From NCBI GenBank assembly GCA_038326725.1, contig JBBQKI010000008.1, forward strand, positions 1 to 64,000: DNA of 64,000 nucleotides, written 5' to 3'. Source of the DNA: JBBQKI01 sp038326725 (GTDB lineage Bacteria > Bacteroidota > Bacteroidia > Flavobacteriales > Flavobacteriaceae). The position numbers were made by a program, and so were the translations under genes. Below, piece by piece: positions 52,523 to 61,721 of the stretch (position 1 is its first letter; every line of letters begins with the position of its first letter). Below the pieces are notes generated by a model. That model was given only the letters and a program-made list of their open reading frames with translations. It was not told the DNA's origin and made no database searches.

Positions 52523-53626
52523 TTATTTAACCACCAATTTTTTAGTGGCTGTTTGCTTGTTTTGGGTAATTGATACCGTATAAACCCCTTGTGAAAGATT
52601 GGAGATATTAACTTCGGTCCCTTCTATTACAGTGTTTAAAACTTGTTTGCCCAACATATCGTAGATCACAACTTGCTTTTCGCCTGAAATTGAGGTCTCA
52701 ATATTTACAATACCCTTAGCAGGGTTTGGGTATAAAGTAAAGTTTGATAAAGAATTGGTATCTACGCCTAAGCTTTCTACAAGTTCAAGTCCAAAAATCA
52801 CATTTGATGGGGTACACTGACAAAGACCTACCAAAGTTACAAACCCAGGAACAACTTCATCTGAAATAAATAAACCACCAGCAAGATAGGCTGTTGAAGA
52901 ACCCACTGTTGAATAATCGAATACAAGCCCAGTTGATGATCCGGCAGTAACATCAATTTGAGAAATTAAATCTTGGCTGGCTCCTTGGTCGTGAATCCAT
53001 AAAAACGGACCCCCTGGAGAAACATTATCGATTGCACCTCCATATATTACGGTATTGTGCATAGCAAAAGGTATAACTGATAATTCCACACCATTCATAT
53101 CTAATGAAGCAATATCAGATCCAAAGTCACCGATCCAAAAACCACCATTGCCACCATCCAATGTTTCATCGAATGTTAACATCCTTGCTTCAGCATCAGA
53201 ACCAGTGGAAATGGAAATAGTATTTATTAGTGTTCGGGTAATTGGGTCCACTTCAAAGATTTGCAGGGAAGCGGTTCCAATAAATATACTGGTTCCGTTT
53301 GTGGTCATCGACCTAGTTCCGGTAATACCGGGGATATCGAATGTTTCAATAAAATTTCCCCCGGCATCCAAAAGGTGGATTAGGTTGGTAGCCCAAGATG
53401 ATACCCAATATTCGTTATCAAAGAATATTACCCCAGCTTGGCCATCAGCACCAATTGAGCCTCCAGATCCAATGTCGTTAGTATACAAAAGGTCAAAAAG
53501 TGCATTTGTGTTTTCAGTATTTGAAGTTTCATTTAATACTGGAGAAATGTCTTGAGTTTGTGAATAAGAAGTTACCCCTCCCCCAACTGTTAAAGCGATT
53601 GCAAAAAATAGTAGTTTTTTCATCAT
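52523..53626 (-). CDS. Secreted protein with type A T9SS sorting domain
   Basis: 367 residues, signal peptide MMKKLLFFAIALTVGGGVTS. The middle resembles a beta-propeller-like repeat (AGVIFFDNEYWVSSWATNLI, HLLDAGGNFIETFDIPGITG, GFWIGDFGSDIASLDMNGVE). Tail: FTLYPNPAKGIVNIETSISG, VVIYDMLGKQVLNTVIEG and SQGVYTVSITQNKQTATKK ending in VVK. Exported by the T9SS; ligand unknown. Two Met codons start the frame, and either may be used. Confidence 0.88.
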   Translation of the reverse strand: MMKKLLFFAIALTVGGGVTSYSQTQDISPVLNETSNTENTNALFDLLYTNDIGSGGSIGADGQAGVIFFDNEYWVSSWATNLIHLLDAGGNFIETFDIPGITGTRSMTTNGTSIFIGTASLQIFEVDPITRTLINTISISTGSDAEARMLTFDETLDGGNGGFWIGDFGSDIASLDMNGVELSVIPFAMHNTVIYGGAIDNVSPGGPFLWIHDQGASQDLISQIDVTAGSSTGLVFDYSTVGSSTAYLAGGLFISDEVVPGFVTLVGLCQCTPSNVIFGLELVESLGVDTNSLSNFTLYPNPAKGIVNIETSISGEKQVVIYDMLGKQVLNTVIEGTEVNISNLSQGVYTVSITQNKQTATKKLVVK

Positions 53627-53668
53627 GTTTGTTTTTTAATTAGGTTAATAAAAGTAAATATAAAAATT

Positions 53669-56497
53669 TTACCTTAAAACGAATTCTTTTTTCAAAGTTT
53701 CTGCGTTTATTTTGATACTAATTTGATATTCTCCCTTCGGCAAATAATACATTCCGTCCTCAGCTTTTTTGATTTTTCCTTTTTCAAAAAAACCACTTCC
53801 TTTTTCCGAAACCGTCGCGCCATACTCGAAAATATTGATGCCTTTTACGGCTTCGGTTTCAAGTTGCTGAAGTGTTTTGCCTTCGGTTGTTTCAATGGTG
53901 ATAACCGCTTTACCATTTTGCGGGCTGTAAAATTGGATTTTCACCGTGGGCTTGTGCACCTCGCCCCATTGGCTGAAACGGGTTCCCCAGCGGGGTGAAA
54001 AATCTAAGGTATCCATTTCGGCAATGAGGATTTCGCCCATTTTTTCCATGTCCATTTGCTGTAATAACGATATATCCGCCACATAAATGGACCGCCCATG
54101 GGTACCCAAAACCAAATCCTTAGCTTGGGGCTGAACAACCAAATCATGCACTGCAACATTGGGCAAACCATTTGAAAAAGCTTCCCAACTTTCGCCCCGG
54201 TTTATGGAAACGTAAGCCCCGTTATCGGTTCCCAAATACAAAATATTTTCGTTTGTTGAATCTTCTTTTATAACGTTCACAGGCGAGGTCGGCAGGTTGC
54301 TGCTAATATTTTTCCACGTAGCGCCAAAATCCTCGCTTACGTAAACATAGGGTTTAAAATCGTCCCAACGGTAACCGTTCAAGCTTGCAAAAACCCTTTC
54401 CTTTTTATGTTTTGAGGCAATAACCCGACTTACCCATAAATTTTTCGGGAAAGTGCCAGAGATATTATCCCAACTACTCCCCCCATTTTTGGAAACATGT
54501 AACAAACCATCATCGCTCCCGGCATAAAACAGCCCAAACTGGAACGGCGATTCGCTGATTGCGGTCAAGGTGCCATAGGCCACGTTACCGGGTTTCCCAC
54601 CTTGGGTCAAATCTTCGGAAATGGCTTGCCAATCTTTTCCTTGGTTCATGCTCCGCATTAATTTGTTTCCCCCTAAATAAAGGATATCCTGATTATGTGG
54701 GCTTAACAATATTGGGGTTTGCCAGTTGAAACGGTACGGGTTATCCCCCAGTTCGTGTTTTGGTTGGATGTAAGTTTGTTCGTCGGTTTTCCGGTTGATG
54801 CGGAAATAGTTCCCAAACTGGAAGCCGGTATAAACAATATTGCTGTCGCGCTTGTCAATTTCTACCTGCATCCCATCTCCGCCCATCAGGAATTCGTACG
54901 GATATTTCCCTCTGGAATGCCATTCATTATTGGCCTCGTAGGTGTGCGGCCCAACCAAAACACCGTTGTCCTGCATGCCGCCGTACACGTTATAGGGCGT
55001 TTCATGATCAACGTTCACGGTGTAAAACTGGCCCACCGCGGGCGTATTGTTTTTTATCCACGTGGTGCCATCATCATAGGAAATGTTCACGCCGCCATCG
55101 TTACCATTGATTAAATGGCTGGGGCTTTTGGGGTTTATCCACAGGGCGTGGTGGTCCACATGCACGTTTTCGGCATCGATGGATTCAAAGGTTTTTCCCC
55201 CGTCTCCCGATTTTAAAATGGGCACGCCGTAAATATATATCTTGTCCTTGTTTTGGGGCGAAACGTGGATTTTCCCAAAGTAATATCCGTAGGAATAATA
55301 CAAATCGTCCAAAAACCCGGCATGGGTTTTCTGCCAGGTTTTCCCGCCATCTGTGCTTTTATAAACTTCAGCGCCAATAACGGGAGTGTCGAAAAGTAGG
55401 GAGTTTGCATCTTCGAGGTATTTTGCCAAATCAACGGGTTTCACCGTGCCCACCCGCACCATTTGCTTAACGTTCTCTGCCCTGTATTTTTCTTGAAAAC
55501 CATTCATTCGCAAAAACTGATTCAGTTTATTGTTTTCCAAAGCCAGGAATTCCGAGGCTTCCATGGTTTTAAAATCTTCCTTGTTCAAGATTTCCCCCTT
55601 TTCGGTTTCCTTTATTTCTTCCCTTCGGAACTGGTTGTCGTGAATAGCATACACTATATTTTCGTCAAAAACGGAAAGCCCGATCCGACCCACGCCATCG
55701 CCCGTTGGGAAACCGCTTTCGGGCGTGGAAACTTTTGCCCAAGTATTTCCCCCATCAGTACTTTTAAAGATGGCACTGCCCAAACCGTTACCGGTAAAAT
55801 TCCATGCTTTGCGGTCCTTTTCCCAAGCGGCGGCGTACATGGTTTTGAAATTAACTGGGTTGCGGGAAATTTCGATGATCCCCGTTTCGTTGTTTATGAA
55901 CAAGGTTTTGTTCCAGGTTTTACCGCCGTCCATGGTTTTAAAAACCCCCCTTTCGGCATTGGAGGAATACAAATGGCCCACCGCGCCCACCACCACCTCA
56001 TCGGGGTTTTCGGGATTTATAAGAATGCTGCTGATATGGTGGGAATCTTTTAAACCCATGTGCTGCCATGTTTTCTCGTTGTCGGTGGATTTCAAGATTC
56101 CGATGCCTGCATACGAAGAGCGGGAAGCATTCACCTCGCCTGTGCCCACCCAAATGGTGCCCGTTTTCCAATCCACCGAAACGCTGCCAACGTTTTGGGT
56201 GGCGCTACTGTCCAAAACAGGGGTAAATGAAGTGCCGTTATTGTTGGTATGCCAAACGCCGCCGCTGGCGTAGCCCACGTAAAACTCGATGGGGTTGTTT
56301 GGGTTCACCGCCAAATCTACCACCCGGCCGCTCATTACGGTGGGCCCAATGTTTTTAAAAGGGAGGTTTTTTACGAGGGAATTTTGAACAAGGTTTTCTT
56401 TTTGGGCCAAGCCATTTTCCACCATTTCGGGGGAAGTTGTTGTTTGGGCTGAAAGCTGGAGGGTAACTAAAAAGAGGGAAAGGAAAAAGATTCTCAT
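53669..56497 (-). CDS. Secreted BNR/VPS10-repeat protein
   Basis: 942 residues from ATG 56497 with a signal peptide (MRIFFLSLFLVTLQLSAQ). Many Asp-box/BNR repeats (SxDxGxTW) give a beta-propeller: FKTMDGGKTWNKTLF, FKSTDGGNTWAKVS, YKSTDGGKTWQKTH, YVSEDFGATWKNIS and VSINRGESWEAFS. Sortilin (VPS10)-like and glycosyl-hydrolase-like families share this. No T9SS tail, and the C-terminus (EYQISIKINAETLKKEFVLR) is beta-rich. Catalytic residues of sialidase are not evident. Function unknown; many marine Bacteroidetes have such proteins. Confidence 0.85.
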   Translation of the reverse strand: MRIFFLSLFLVTLQLSAQTTTSPEMVENGLAQKENLVQNSLVKNLPFKNIGPTVMSGRVVDLAVNPNNPIEFYVGYASGGVWHTNNNGTSFTPVLDSSATQNVGSVSVDWKTGTIWVGTGEVNASRSSYAGIGILKSTDNEKTWQHMGLKDSHHISSILINPENPDEVVVGAVGHLYSSNAERGVFKTMDGGKTWNKTLFINNETGIIEISRNPVNFKTMYAAAWEKDRKAWNFTGNGLGSAIFKSTDGGNTWAKVSTPESGFPTGDGVGRIGLSVFDENIVYAIHDNQFRREEIKETEKGEILNKEDFKTMEASEFLALENNKLNQFLRMNGFQEKYRAENVKQMVRVGTVKPVDLAKYLEDANSLLFDTPVIGAEVYKSTDGGKTWQKTHAGFLDDLYYSYGYYFGKIHVSPQNKDKIYIYGVPILKSGDGGKTFESIDAENVHVDHHALWINPKSPSHLINGNDGGVNISYDDGTTWIKNNTPAVGQFYTVNVDHETPYNVYGGMQDNGVLVGPHTYEANNEWHSRGKYPYEFLMGGDGMQVEIDKRDSNIVYTGFQFGNYFRINRKTDEQTYIQPKHELGDNPYRFNWQTPILLSPHNQDILYLGGNKLMRSMNQGKDWQAISEDLTQGGKPGNVAYGTLTAISESPFQFGLFYAGSDDGLLHVSKNGGSSWDNISGTFPKNLWVSRVIASKHKKERVFASLNGYRWDDFKPYVYVSEDFGATWKNISSNLPTSPVNVIKEDSTNENILYLGTDNGAYVSINRGESWEAFSNGLPNVAVHDLVVQPQAKDLVLGTHGRSIYVADISLLQQMDMEKMGEILIAEMDTLDFSPRWGTRFSQWGEVHKPTVKIQFYSPQNGKAVITIETTEGKTLQQLETEAVKGINIFEYGATVSEKGSGFFEKGKIKKAEDGMYYLPKGEYQISIKINAETLKKEFVLR

Positions 56498-56550
56498 GGG
56501 TTGGGTTTTAAAAAAAATGAAGGTAATTAAATGGGATGGGTTTTGCAAGG

Positions 56551-56757
56551 GGGTTTGGGGTTGTGGGTTCTGGGTTCTGGGTTCTGGGTTTGGGGTTTTG
56601 GGTTCTGAGTCGGGGTTCAGTGATTAGTTGCAAGTTGCAAGAACGCATTGCGCAGTTGCAAGAGGGTATTACTCAGTTGCAAGAACGCTTTGCGCAGTTG
56701 CAAGAGGGTATTACAGTTGCAAGAACGCATTGTGCAATTGCAAGAAGGCTCTTTGCA
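56551..56757. repeat. Two adjacent minisatellites (GGGTTCT and 21-bp heptad type)
   Basis: 56551-56611 contains repeats of about 7 bp (GGTTCTG and close variants). 56634-56757 holds about six copies of a 21-bp unit beginning GTTGCAAGAACG or GTTGCAAGAGGG, one shortened to 19 bp at 56697-56715. In one frame the unit reads LQERIAQ / LQEGITQ / LQERFAQ, a coiled-coil heptad. The rest of the gap 56498-56955 has no gene that I can support. A 78-codon frame from 56536 covers the repeats but has no signal or family match. Confidence 0.8.
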
Positions 56758-56955
56758 ATTTTATATAGTTGATTTTACTGGGCTTAGGGTATACCCAAAC
56801 AAAAAACCCGAAACTTACGTTGCCGGTTTTAAGTGGTAGTTGTGTATATTTGGGAACTATGTGCAATAAAAATGTTGAAATTTGGGTATAGCCAAACATA
56901 TTGACGGGATAGACCCAATAAAGTTGGGAGTATAAACAAGTTACCTTGCATTAAA

Positions 56956-57624
56956 ATGAAAAACTGCACAATCATAACATTGATTTTTTTTTTAACATTT
57001 GGTTGTACCAATAATACTCGAAATATAGACTATTGGCCAAATGGTAAAAAGAAAACTGAAATTATCGTTGAAAAAGGTACTGCTGAAAAGCCCCAGGAAT
57101 ACATATTAATATCTTATTATAATAACGGTGAAATCTTTAAGACAGGCAAAGTAGTCAATGGTAAAGAACAAGGCAATTGGCTATACTATTTTGCAGATGG
57201 AAATCTGAAGAGTGAAAATGAATACAGCAATGGTTCTTTAAATGGTCAATTCAAAACTTACTATCGAAATGGAATAATTAAACAAGAAGGAAGTTATGTT
57301 TCAGGTCAACTTGCAGATGCTCGACACTTTGATAAAGTTGGAAAAGAGAGAAAGAATACTTCAAATCAAATACAGCCAAGTCTTGAAATAGAGCCTTGGA
57401 CATTAAATCAGGTGGATTTAATGATTACGGAGTGTATAGCTACCCAAGAAGTTAATTATTCTAATCCAGCTAATTTCTGTGATTGTATGATAAAATCTAT
57501 TGCCGTTCAATACTCTTTAGAAAAATATTCTAATCTAAGCCAAGCTGAAACTAATTTGGCCTATGAAAATATGATTAGAGACGAATATTGTACAGTTTTG
57601 AGGAAAGAAAAAAACGCAAGGTAA
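56956..57624 (+). CDS. MORN/YwqK-like repeat lipoprotein
   Basis: 222 residues; lipoprotein signal MKNCTIITLIFFLTFGCTNN (Cys17). Repeats of the MORN variant type: DYWPNGKKKTEIIVEKG, ISYYNNGEIFKTGKVVNGKE, QGNWLYYFADGNLKSENEYS, NGSLNGQFKTYYRNGIIKQE, as in YwqK-type antitoxin-like proteins. The C-terminal 70 residues (LMITECIATQEVNYS, FCDCMIKSIAVQ) have four Cys and may be a separate domain. No toxin partner is adjacent. AT-rich, between minisatellites and a palindrome. Confidence 0.85.
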   Translation: MKNCTIITLIFFLTFGCTNNTRNIDYWPNGKKKTEIIVEKGTAEKPQEYILISYYNNGEIFKTGKVVNGKEQGNWLYYFADGNLKSENEYSNGSLNGQFKTYYRNGIIKQEGSYVSGQLADARHFDKVGKERKNTSNQIQPSLEIEPWTLNQVDLMITECIATQEVNYSNPANFCDCMIKSIAVQYSLEKYSNLSQAETNLAYENMIRDEYCTVLRKEKNAR

Positions 57625-57751
57625 CAGCACCTACAAGAAATTGGCGGTTCAGTGGTTAAATGAAGCTTTGTGTCCTCCTAAGGCGGATTTTGTGGTGGTA
57701 GACAGTTTAGTGCTTCGAAATCGCCAACTTCTTATAGCTGCGAACCGTTAC
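57621..57751. repeat. Long imperfect palindrome after the YwqK-like gene
   Basis: GTAACAGCACCTACAAGAAA with TTGGCGGTT on the left matches, in reverse complement, AATCGCCAACTTCTTATAGC with TGCGAACCGTTAC on the right. An inner GAAGC...GCTTC pair also forms. It overlaps the last two bases of the stop. The palindrome and imperfect arms resemble attC-like or REP structures, but attC ends are not strict. The rest of 57752-57971 shows no gene; TAATTTTG at 57882-57889 may be a -7 element for pepP. Confidence 0.65.
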
Positions 57752-57971
57752 AAGCAAGCGTCATAAATACCTTTCAACAGAAGCTAGCCTCGAAAAAAAG
57801 GAGCAACCTTTTCACGATTCACATTTTACCTCAATAAACATACTTTTACCCCTTTCCCCCTTCCAATAACTTTGAAATAATTAATTTTGCGCTTCGGCTC
57901 CACTCAGCAAACGTTAAATAGTCAATTTTTCCGTTGGATATTAGAATAAATAAAAATCAAAACACCACAAA

Positions 57972-59264
57972 ATGAAATATCATCAAATAGTCCGAAAGCT
58001 TTTTATAAAAAACCGGAAAAACTTTATGGCGCAAATGCAGCCCAAAAGTTTGGCGGTCTTCAACTCCAACGATATTTTCCCCATTGGCGCGGACAGTACC
58101 ATGCCGTTTCAACAGGCGCGCGATATTTTTTACTTGAGCGGGGTGGACCAGGAAGAAAGCATCTTGTTGCTTTTTCCGGAGGCGGTGGACAAAAACCATA
58201 GGGAAATTTTGTTCTTGAAGGAAACCAATGAGCACATCGCCATTTGGGAAGGCGAAAAACTGACCAAGGAAAGGGCTTTAGAAACCAGTGGCATCAAGAC
58301 CGTGCATTGGCTAAAAGATTTCGACAAGGTTTTCTTTGAACTGATGACGCAGGCCGAAACGATTTATTTCAACACCAACGAGCATTACCGCCAAACCGTG
58401 GAAACCGAGACCCGCGAGGATCGTTTCATAAAAAAGACGAAGGAGAAATTCCCCGCGCACCGTTGGGCAAAAAGCAACCCGATACTGCAACGCCTCCGCA
58501 GCGTAAAGGATGCTATTGAGATAGACTTGTTGCAAACCGCCTGCAACATTACCGAAAAAGGCTTTCGGCGGGCCTTAAAGTTTGTGAAGCCCGGTGTTAC
58601 CGAATACAATATAGAAGCGGAATTCATGCACGAATTTTTGAACAACCGCTCCAAGGGTTTTGCTTACACGCCAATTATTGCCAGCGGCAACAGTGCCAAC
58701 GTGCTGCATTACATCGAGAACAACCAAAAATGCAAGGCGGGCAATCTGATCTTGCTGGACGTGGGGGCGGAATACGCAAATTATTCCAGCGACATGACGC
58801 GGACCATCCCGGTTTCGGGGAAATTTAGCAAAAGGCAAAAAGAGGTTTATAAAGCTGTAAACACCGTAAAAAACGAGGCCACCAAAATGTTGGTTCCGGG
58901 TGCGTTATGGAAAGAATATCACGCCGAAGTTGGAAAACTAATGACTTCGGAATTATTGGGTTTAAAACTCATCGATAAAGCCGATGTAAAAAATGAAAAC
59001 CCCGAATGGCCAGCTTATAAAAAATATTTCATGCACGGCACGTCCCACCATTTGGGCTTGGACACCCACGATTATGGCATCCTTTGGGAGCCGATGAAAG
59101 CAAACATGGTCTTTACCGTGGAGCCCGGGATCTATATTCCGGAGGAAGGTTTTGGCATCCGTTTGGAGGATGACGTGGTGATCCAAAAAAAGGGCGAACC
59201 TTTCAATTTAATGCGCAATATCCCGATTGAAGCCGACGAAATTGAGGAGTTGATGAACAATTAA
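57972..59264 (+). CDS. pepP: Xaa-Pro aminopeptidase
   Basis: M24B metalloprotease removing N-terminal residues before Pro. 430 residues: N-terminal creatinase-like domain (1-175), then five ligands in LLDVGAEYANYSSDMTRTIP (Asp, Asp), HGTSHHLGLDTHDYG (His), VEPGIYIPEEGF (Glu) and GIRLEDDVVIQ (Glu). Length matches E. coli PepP. Upstream islet on its left; a terminator after it. Confidence 0.95.
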   Translation: MKYHQIVRKLFIKNRKNFMAQMQPKSLAVFNSNDIFPIGADSTMPFQQARDIFYLSGVDQEESILLLFPEAVDKNHREILFLKETNEHIAIWEGEKLTKERALETSGIKTVHWLKDFDKVFFELMTQAETIYFNTNEHYRQTVETETREDRFIKKTKEKFPAHRWAKSNPILQRLRSVKDAIEIDLLQTACNITEKGFRRALKFVKPGVTEYNIEAEFMHEFLNNRSKGFAYTPIIASGNSANVLHYIENNQKCKAGNLILLDVGAEYANYSSDMTRTIPVSGKFSKRQKEVYKAVNTVKNEATKMLVPGALWKEYHAEVGKLMTSELLGLKLIDKADVKNENPEWPAYKKYFMHGTSHHLGLDTHDYGILWEPMKANMVFTVEPGIYIPEEGFGIRLEDDVVIQKKGEPFNLMRNIPIEADEIEELMNN

Positions 59265-59360
59265 GAAGTAAGTAGTAAGTAGCAAGAGCCAAGAATCACG
59301 AACCACCACTTTTAGACCTAACGGCTTTCCTTTGTCCTCCCTAGCTTTAGCGAAAGAGGA

Positions 59361-59379
59361 AAACCTTGTAGGTTTTTTT
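59361..59379 (+). terminator. Probable terminator of pepP
   Basis: AAACCT/AGGTTT with a TGT loop followed by a T-run, 96 nt past the pepP stop. Short stem, moderate support. Confidence 0.6.
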
Positions 59380-59384
59380 AAATT

Positions 59385-60155
59385 ATGATAATTCAATTTA
59401 AACAAACTCCAATTTTCTATAAAATCTCCGGGAAAGGCCCGGCGGTGGTTTTGCTGCACGGGTTTTTGGAAAGTTCTTTCATGTGGAAAAAACTAGTTTC
59501 GGAACTGTCAAAAACAAAAACCGTAATTATTATTGACCTTCCTGGCCACGGGAAAAGCGGCGTTATAGCTGAAACACATTCGATGGAACTGATGGCCGAA
59601 AGCGTGGATTTTGTTTTGGAACAGCTTTTTATTCCGAGTGCAACTTTAATCGGGCATTCCATGGGCGGTTATGTGGCCTTGGCATTTGCCGAAAATTATC
59701 CCGAAAAGATTGAAAAACTGGTTTTGTTGAATTCGGTCCCCACCGAAGATTCGCCCGAACGCAAAGAAAATCGGGATCGTGCTTTAGAGGTTTTCAAAAA
59801 AAATCCAAAAGCTTTTATAAGCATGGCGATCTCGAATTTGTTCGCTGAAATTTCCCGGGAAAAATTTATTGATGAAATCGAGGCTTCGAAAAAAGACGCT
59901 TATGATTTCCCGACAGAAGGAATAACAGCTGCCATAAAGGGGATGAGGAAAAGGAAAGACAGGACTTCGGTTTTAAGGGAATTCAAAAAGGAAAAATTCA
60001 TGATTTGTGCCCTCGAAGACCCGTTAATTCCTATTTCGGAAGCAGAAATTATAGCTACTAAATGCGGAACTGGTTTTAAAATTGTGCCAAGCGGTCATGT
60101 AAGTATCATTGAAGAATTTGACGCGGTAAAAAATTATTTGCATTTAATCTTATAA
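59385..60155 (+). CDS. Alpha/beta hydrolase
   Basis: 256 residues with all features of a classic hydrolase: VVLLHGFLESSFMWKKLVSE (oxyanion), IIIDLPGHGKSG, nucleophile Ser in IGHSMGGYVAL, Asp in CALEDPLIPISEA, and His in PSGHVSIIEEF. MenH, BioH and esterase families share this layout; the substrate is not deducible. No signal peptide. It stands downstream of pepP beyond a terminator. Confidence 0.9.
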   Translation: MIIQFKQTPIFYKISGKGPAVVLLHGFLESSFMWKKLVSELSKTKTVIIIDLPGHGKSGVIAETHSMELMAESVDFVLEQLFIPSATLIGHSMGGYVALAFAENYPEKIEKLVLLNSVPTEDSPERKENRDRALEVFKKNPKAFISMAISNLFAEISREKFIDEIEASKKDAYDFPTEGITAAIKGMRKRKDRTSVLREFKKEKFMICALEDPLIPISEAEIIATKCGTGFKIVPSGHVSIIEEFDAVKNYLHLIL

Positions 60156-60193
60156 ATTTTGCCGATTATCGGATTTTGTATTAATATTTTTAT

Positions 60194-60201
60194 TATATTT
60201 G
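60194..60201 (+). promoter_or_regulatory. -7 element of the zinc-ribbon gene pair
   Basis: TATATTTG matches TAnnTTTG 18 nt before the start at 60220. The nearest TTTTG upstream (60174-60178) is 15 nt away, a little short of the usual spacing. Confidence 0.5.
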
Positions 60202-60219
60202 GTAAAATTTTAACACAAG

Positions 60220-60474
60220 ATGGATAAAACTCAGCCCCAAACTGCCACGCCCGTCCTAAGTATAATCTGTTCAGCTTTTGGCCATGATTATATTATTACC
60301 CGCAAAATAACCGATCACATAAATGAATATAAATGTGCTTGTTGCGGGAAGGAAGTAACCAATAGTTTTTCCGGGAAATACGAATTGCTTACATACAAAC
60401 AAAAGGAAGTAAATTCGTGCCTTTCCAATTTTTTTGACAAAAAAAAACATTATAAGCTTAAATCTGCTCGATGA
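60220..60474 (+). CDS. Small zinc-ribbon-like protein, first of a tandem pair
   Basis: 84 residues. Pattern C-x4-GH near residues 17-23 (IICSAFGHDY), then YKCACCGKEV with C-x2-C. The same pattern appears in the next gene (GCKLKGHN, YACSACGKKF), so the two are paralogues. One His and three Cys could bind one zinc. Resembles DUF1660-type small proteins. No function known. The last four bases overlap the next start (ATGA), so the pair is translationally coupled. Confidence 0.75.
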   Translation: MDKTQPQTATPVLSIICSAFGHDYIITRKITDHINEYKCACCGKEVTNSFSGKYELLTYKQKEVNSCLSNFFDKKKHYKLKSAR

Positions 60475-60665
60475 AAATTGGATGTAAACTAAAGGGCCAT
60501 AATTTGGAAAGTATCACCAAATCTAACTTGCTTATCAAAGAATATGCATGTTCGGCTTGTGGGAAAAAATTTACCACAGATGGTTACGGGAATTTGGTGA
60601 AGCTAAATTCCTATTGGGCCAAAAACAACCTATTTTTTGAAAAAAATTACAAAACGGCAATTTAA
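60471..60665 (+). CDS. Small zinc-ribbon-like protein, second of a tandem pair
   Basis: 64 residues: MKIGCKLKGHNLESITKSNL, KEYACSACGKKFTTDGYGNL, VKLNSYWAKNNLFF. C-x4-GH and C-x2-CGK match the upstream gene. It overlaps it by four bases and ends 3 nt from thiL on the opposite strand. Function unknown. Confidence 0.75.
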   Translation: MKIGCKLKGHNLESITKSNLLIKEYACSACGKKFTTDGYGNLVKLNSYWAKNNLFFEKNYKTAI

Positions 60666-60668
60666 AAA

Positions 60669-61721
60669 TCAACTCTCTTTCAAGGCATTCCAGCCTCGCG
60701 CTATCAAAGGAATTTTCGTATTTGCACGCGTGATTAAATGCATTCCTTCTTTAATATTAGTAATATGCCCAATGACGGTAAGGCTCGGGTTGGCTTTTAT
60801 TTTTGGGAAATCTTCCCCGGAAATGGTGAAAAGCAGTTCATAATCTTCTCCCCCGTTTAAAGCTATGGTTGTGCTGTCCATATTAAATTCCTCACAAGTG
60901 GAAATTACTTGCGGATCGAGCGGGATTTTATCTTCGTAAAGGTTGCAGCCCACATTTGAACTTTTGCAAAGATGAATTATTTCCGACGAAAGTCCATCGC
61001 TCACATCGATCATGGAAGTGGGTTTTACATTCAGATCCGTCAACAATTTCGGGATATCTTTTCGGGCTTCTGGCTTCAATTGCCGTTCAATTAAATAGGA
61101 ATAAGGTTCCAAATCTGGTTGGGAATTTGGGTTCACTTGAAATACCTGTTTTTCGCGTTCCAAAACTTGAAGGCCCAAATAGGCTGCACCCAAATCGCCA
61201 GATACCACCAAAAGATCGTTCTCTTTTGCACCATCACGATATACTATATTTTCTTCGGTTTGGTGGCCCATTGCGGTAATGCTGATAAGTAATCCTTTGG
61301 TTGAAGATGTGGTGTCGCCACCCACCAAATCTACCCCGTAAACTTTTGTCGCCGCCGCTATTCCCTCATATAATTCCTCCAAAGCTTCCACGGGAAAACG
61401 GTTGGAAACAGCAATGGAAACAGTAATCTGCTGCGGAATGGCATTCATTGCATAAACATCGGAAAGGTTCACCACCACGGCTTTGTACCCCAAATGTTTC
61501 AAGGGCATATAGCTGAGGTCGAAATGCACGCCCTCCAATAAAAGATCTGTCGTTAGGATCATTTGCTTGCCGGTTTCGCAAGCAATAACTGCGGCATCAT
61601 CGCCAATGCCCTTGATGGTGGTTTTTTGGGAAATTTTAAAATTTTTCGTCAAATGATTTATAAGTCCGAATTCCCCCATTTCGGAAATACTTGTTTTTTC
61701 AGGGTTTTTGTCTTCAAGCAT
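60669..61721 (-). CDS. thiL: Thiamine-monophosphate kinase
   Basis: Makes thiamine diphosphate from TMP and ATP. 350 residues: GIGDDAAVIACETGKQ, VVNLSDVYAMNAIPQQITVS, LVGGDTTSSTKGLLISIT, MIDVSDGLSSEIIHLC and LNGGEDYELLFTIS. Length typical. Convergent with the zinc-ribbon pair with almost no gap. No TPP riboswitch seen upstream. Confidence 0.96.
   Translation of the reverse strand: MLEDKNPEKTSISEMGEFGLINHLTKNFKISQKTTIKGIGDDAAVIACETGKQMILTTDLLLEGVHFDLSYMPLKHLGYKAVVVNLSDVYAMNAIPQQITVSIAVSNRFPVEALEELYEGIAAATKVYGVDLVGGDTTSSTKGLLISITAMGHQTEENIVYRDGAKENDLLVVSGDLGAAYLGLQVLEREKQVFQVNPNSQPDLEPYSYLIERQLKPEARKDIPKLLTDLNVKPTSMIDVSDGLSSEIIHLCKSSNVGCNLYEDKIPLDPQVISTCEEFNMDSTTIALNGGEDYELLFTISGEDFPKIKANPSLTVIGHITNIKEGMHLITRANTKIPLIARGWNALKES

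Noticed and set aside
55463..56273. Long plus-strand frames (196 and 182 codons)
   Set aside because: They lie opposite the BNR-repeat protein and look like shadows of its repeated codons.
56634..56757. CRISPR array
   Set aside because: Repeats are contiguous 21-bp units with no spacers, and no cas genes are near.
56536..56772. 78-codon frame over the minisatellites
   Set aside because: No start context or family match; half of it is translated GGGTTCT repeats. Kept as a repeat feature and as a finding, not as a gene.
57621..57751. Integron attC site
   Set aside because: The ends do not match the GTTRRRY/RYYYAAC core closely, and no integrase is present; described only as a palindrome.
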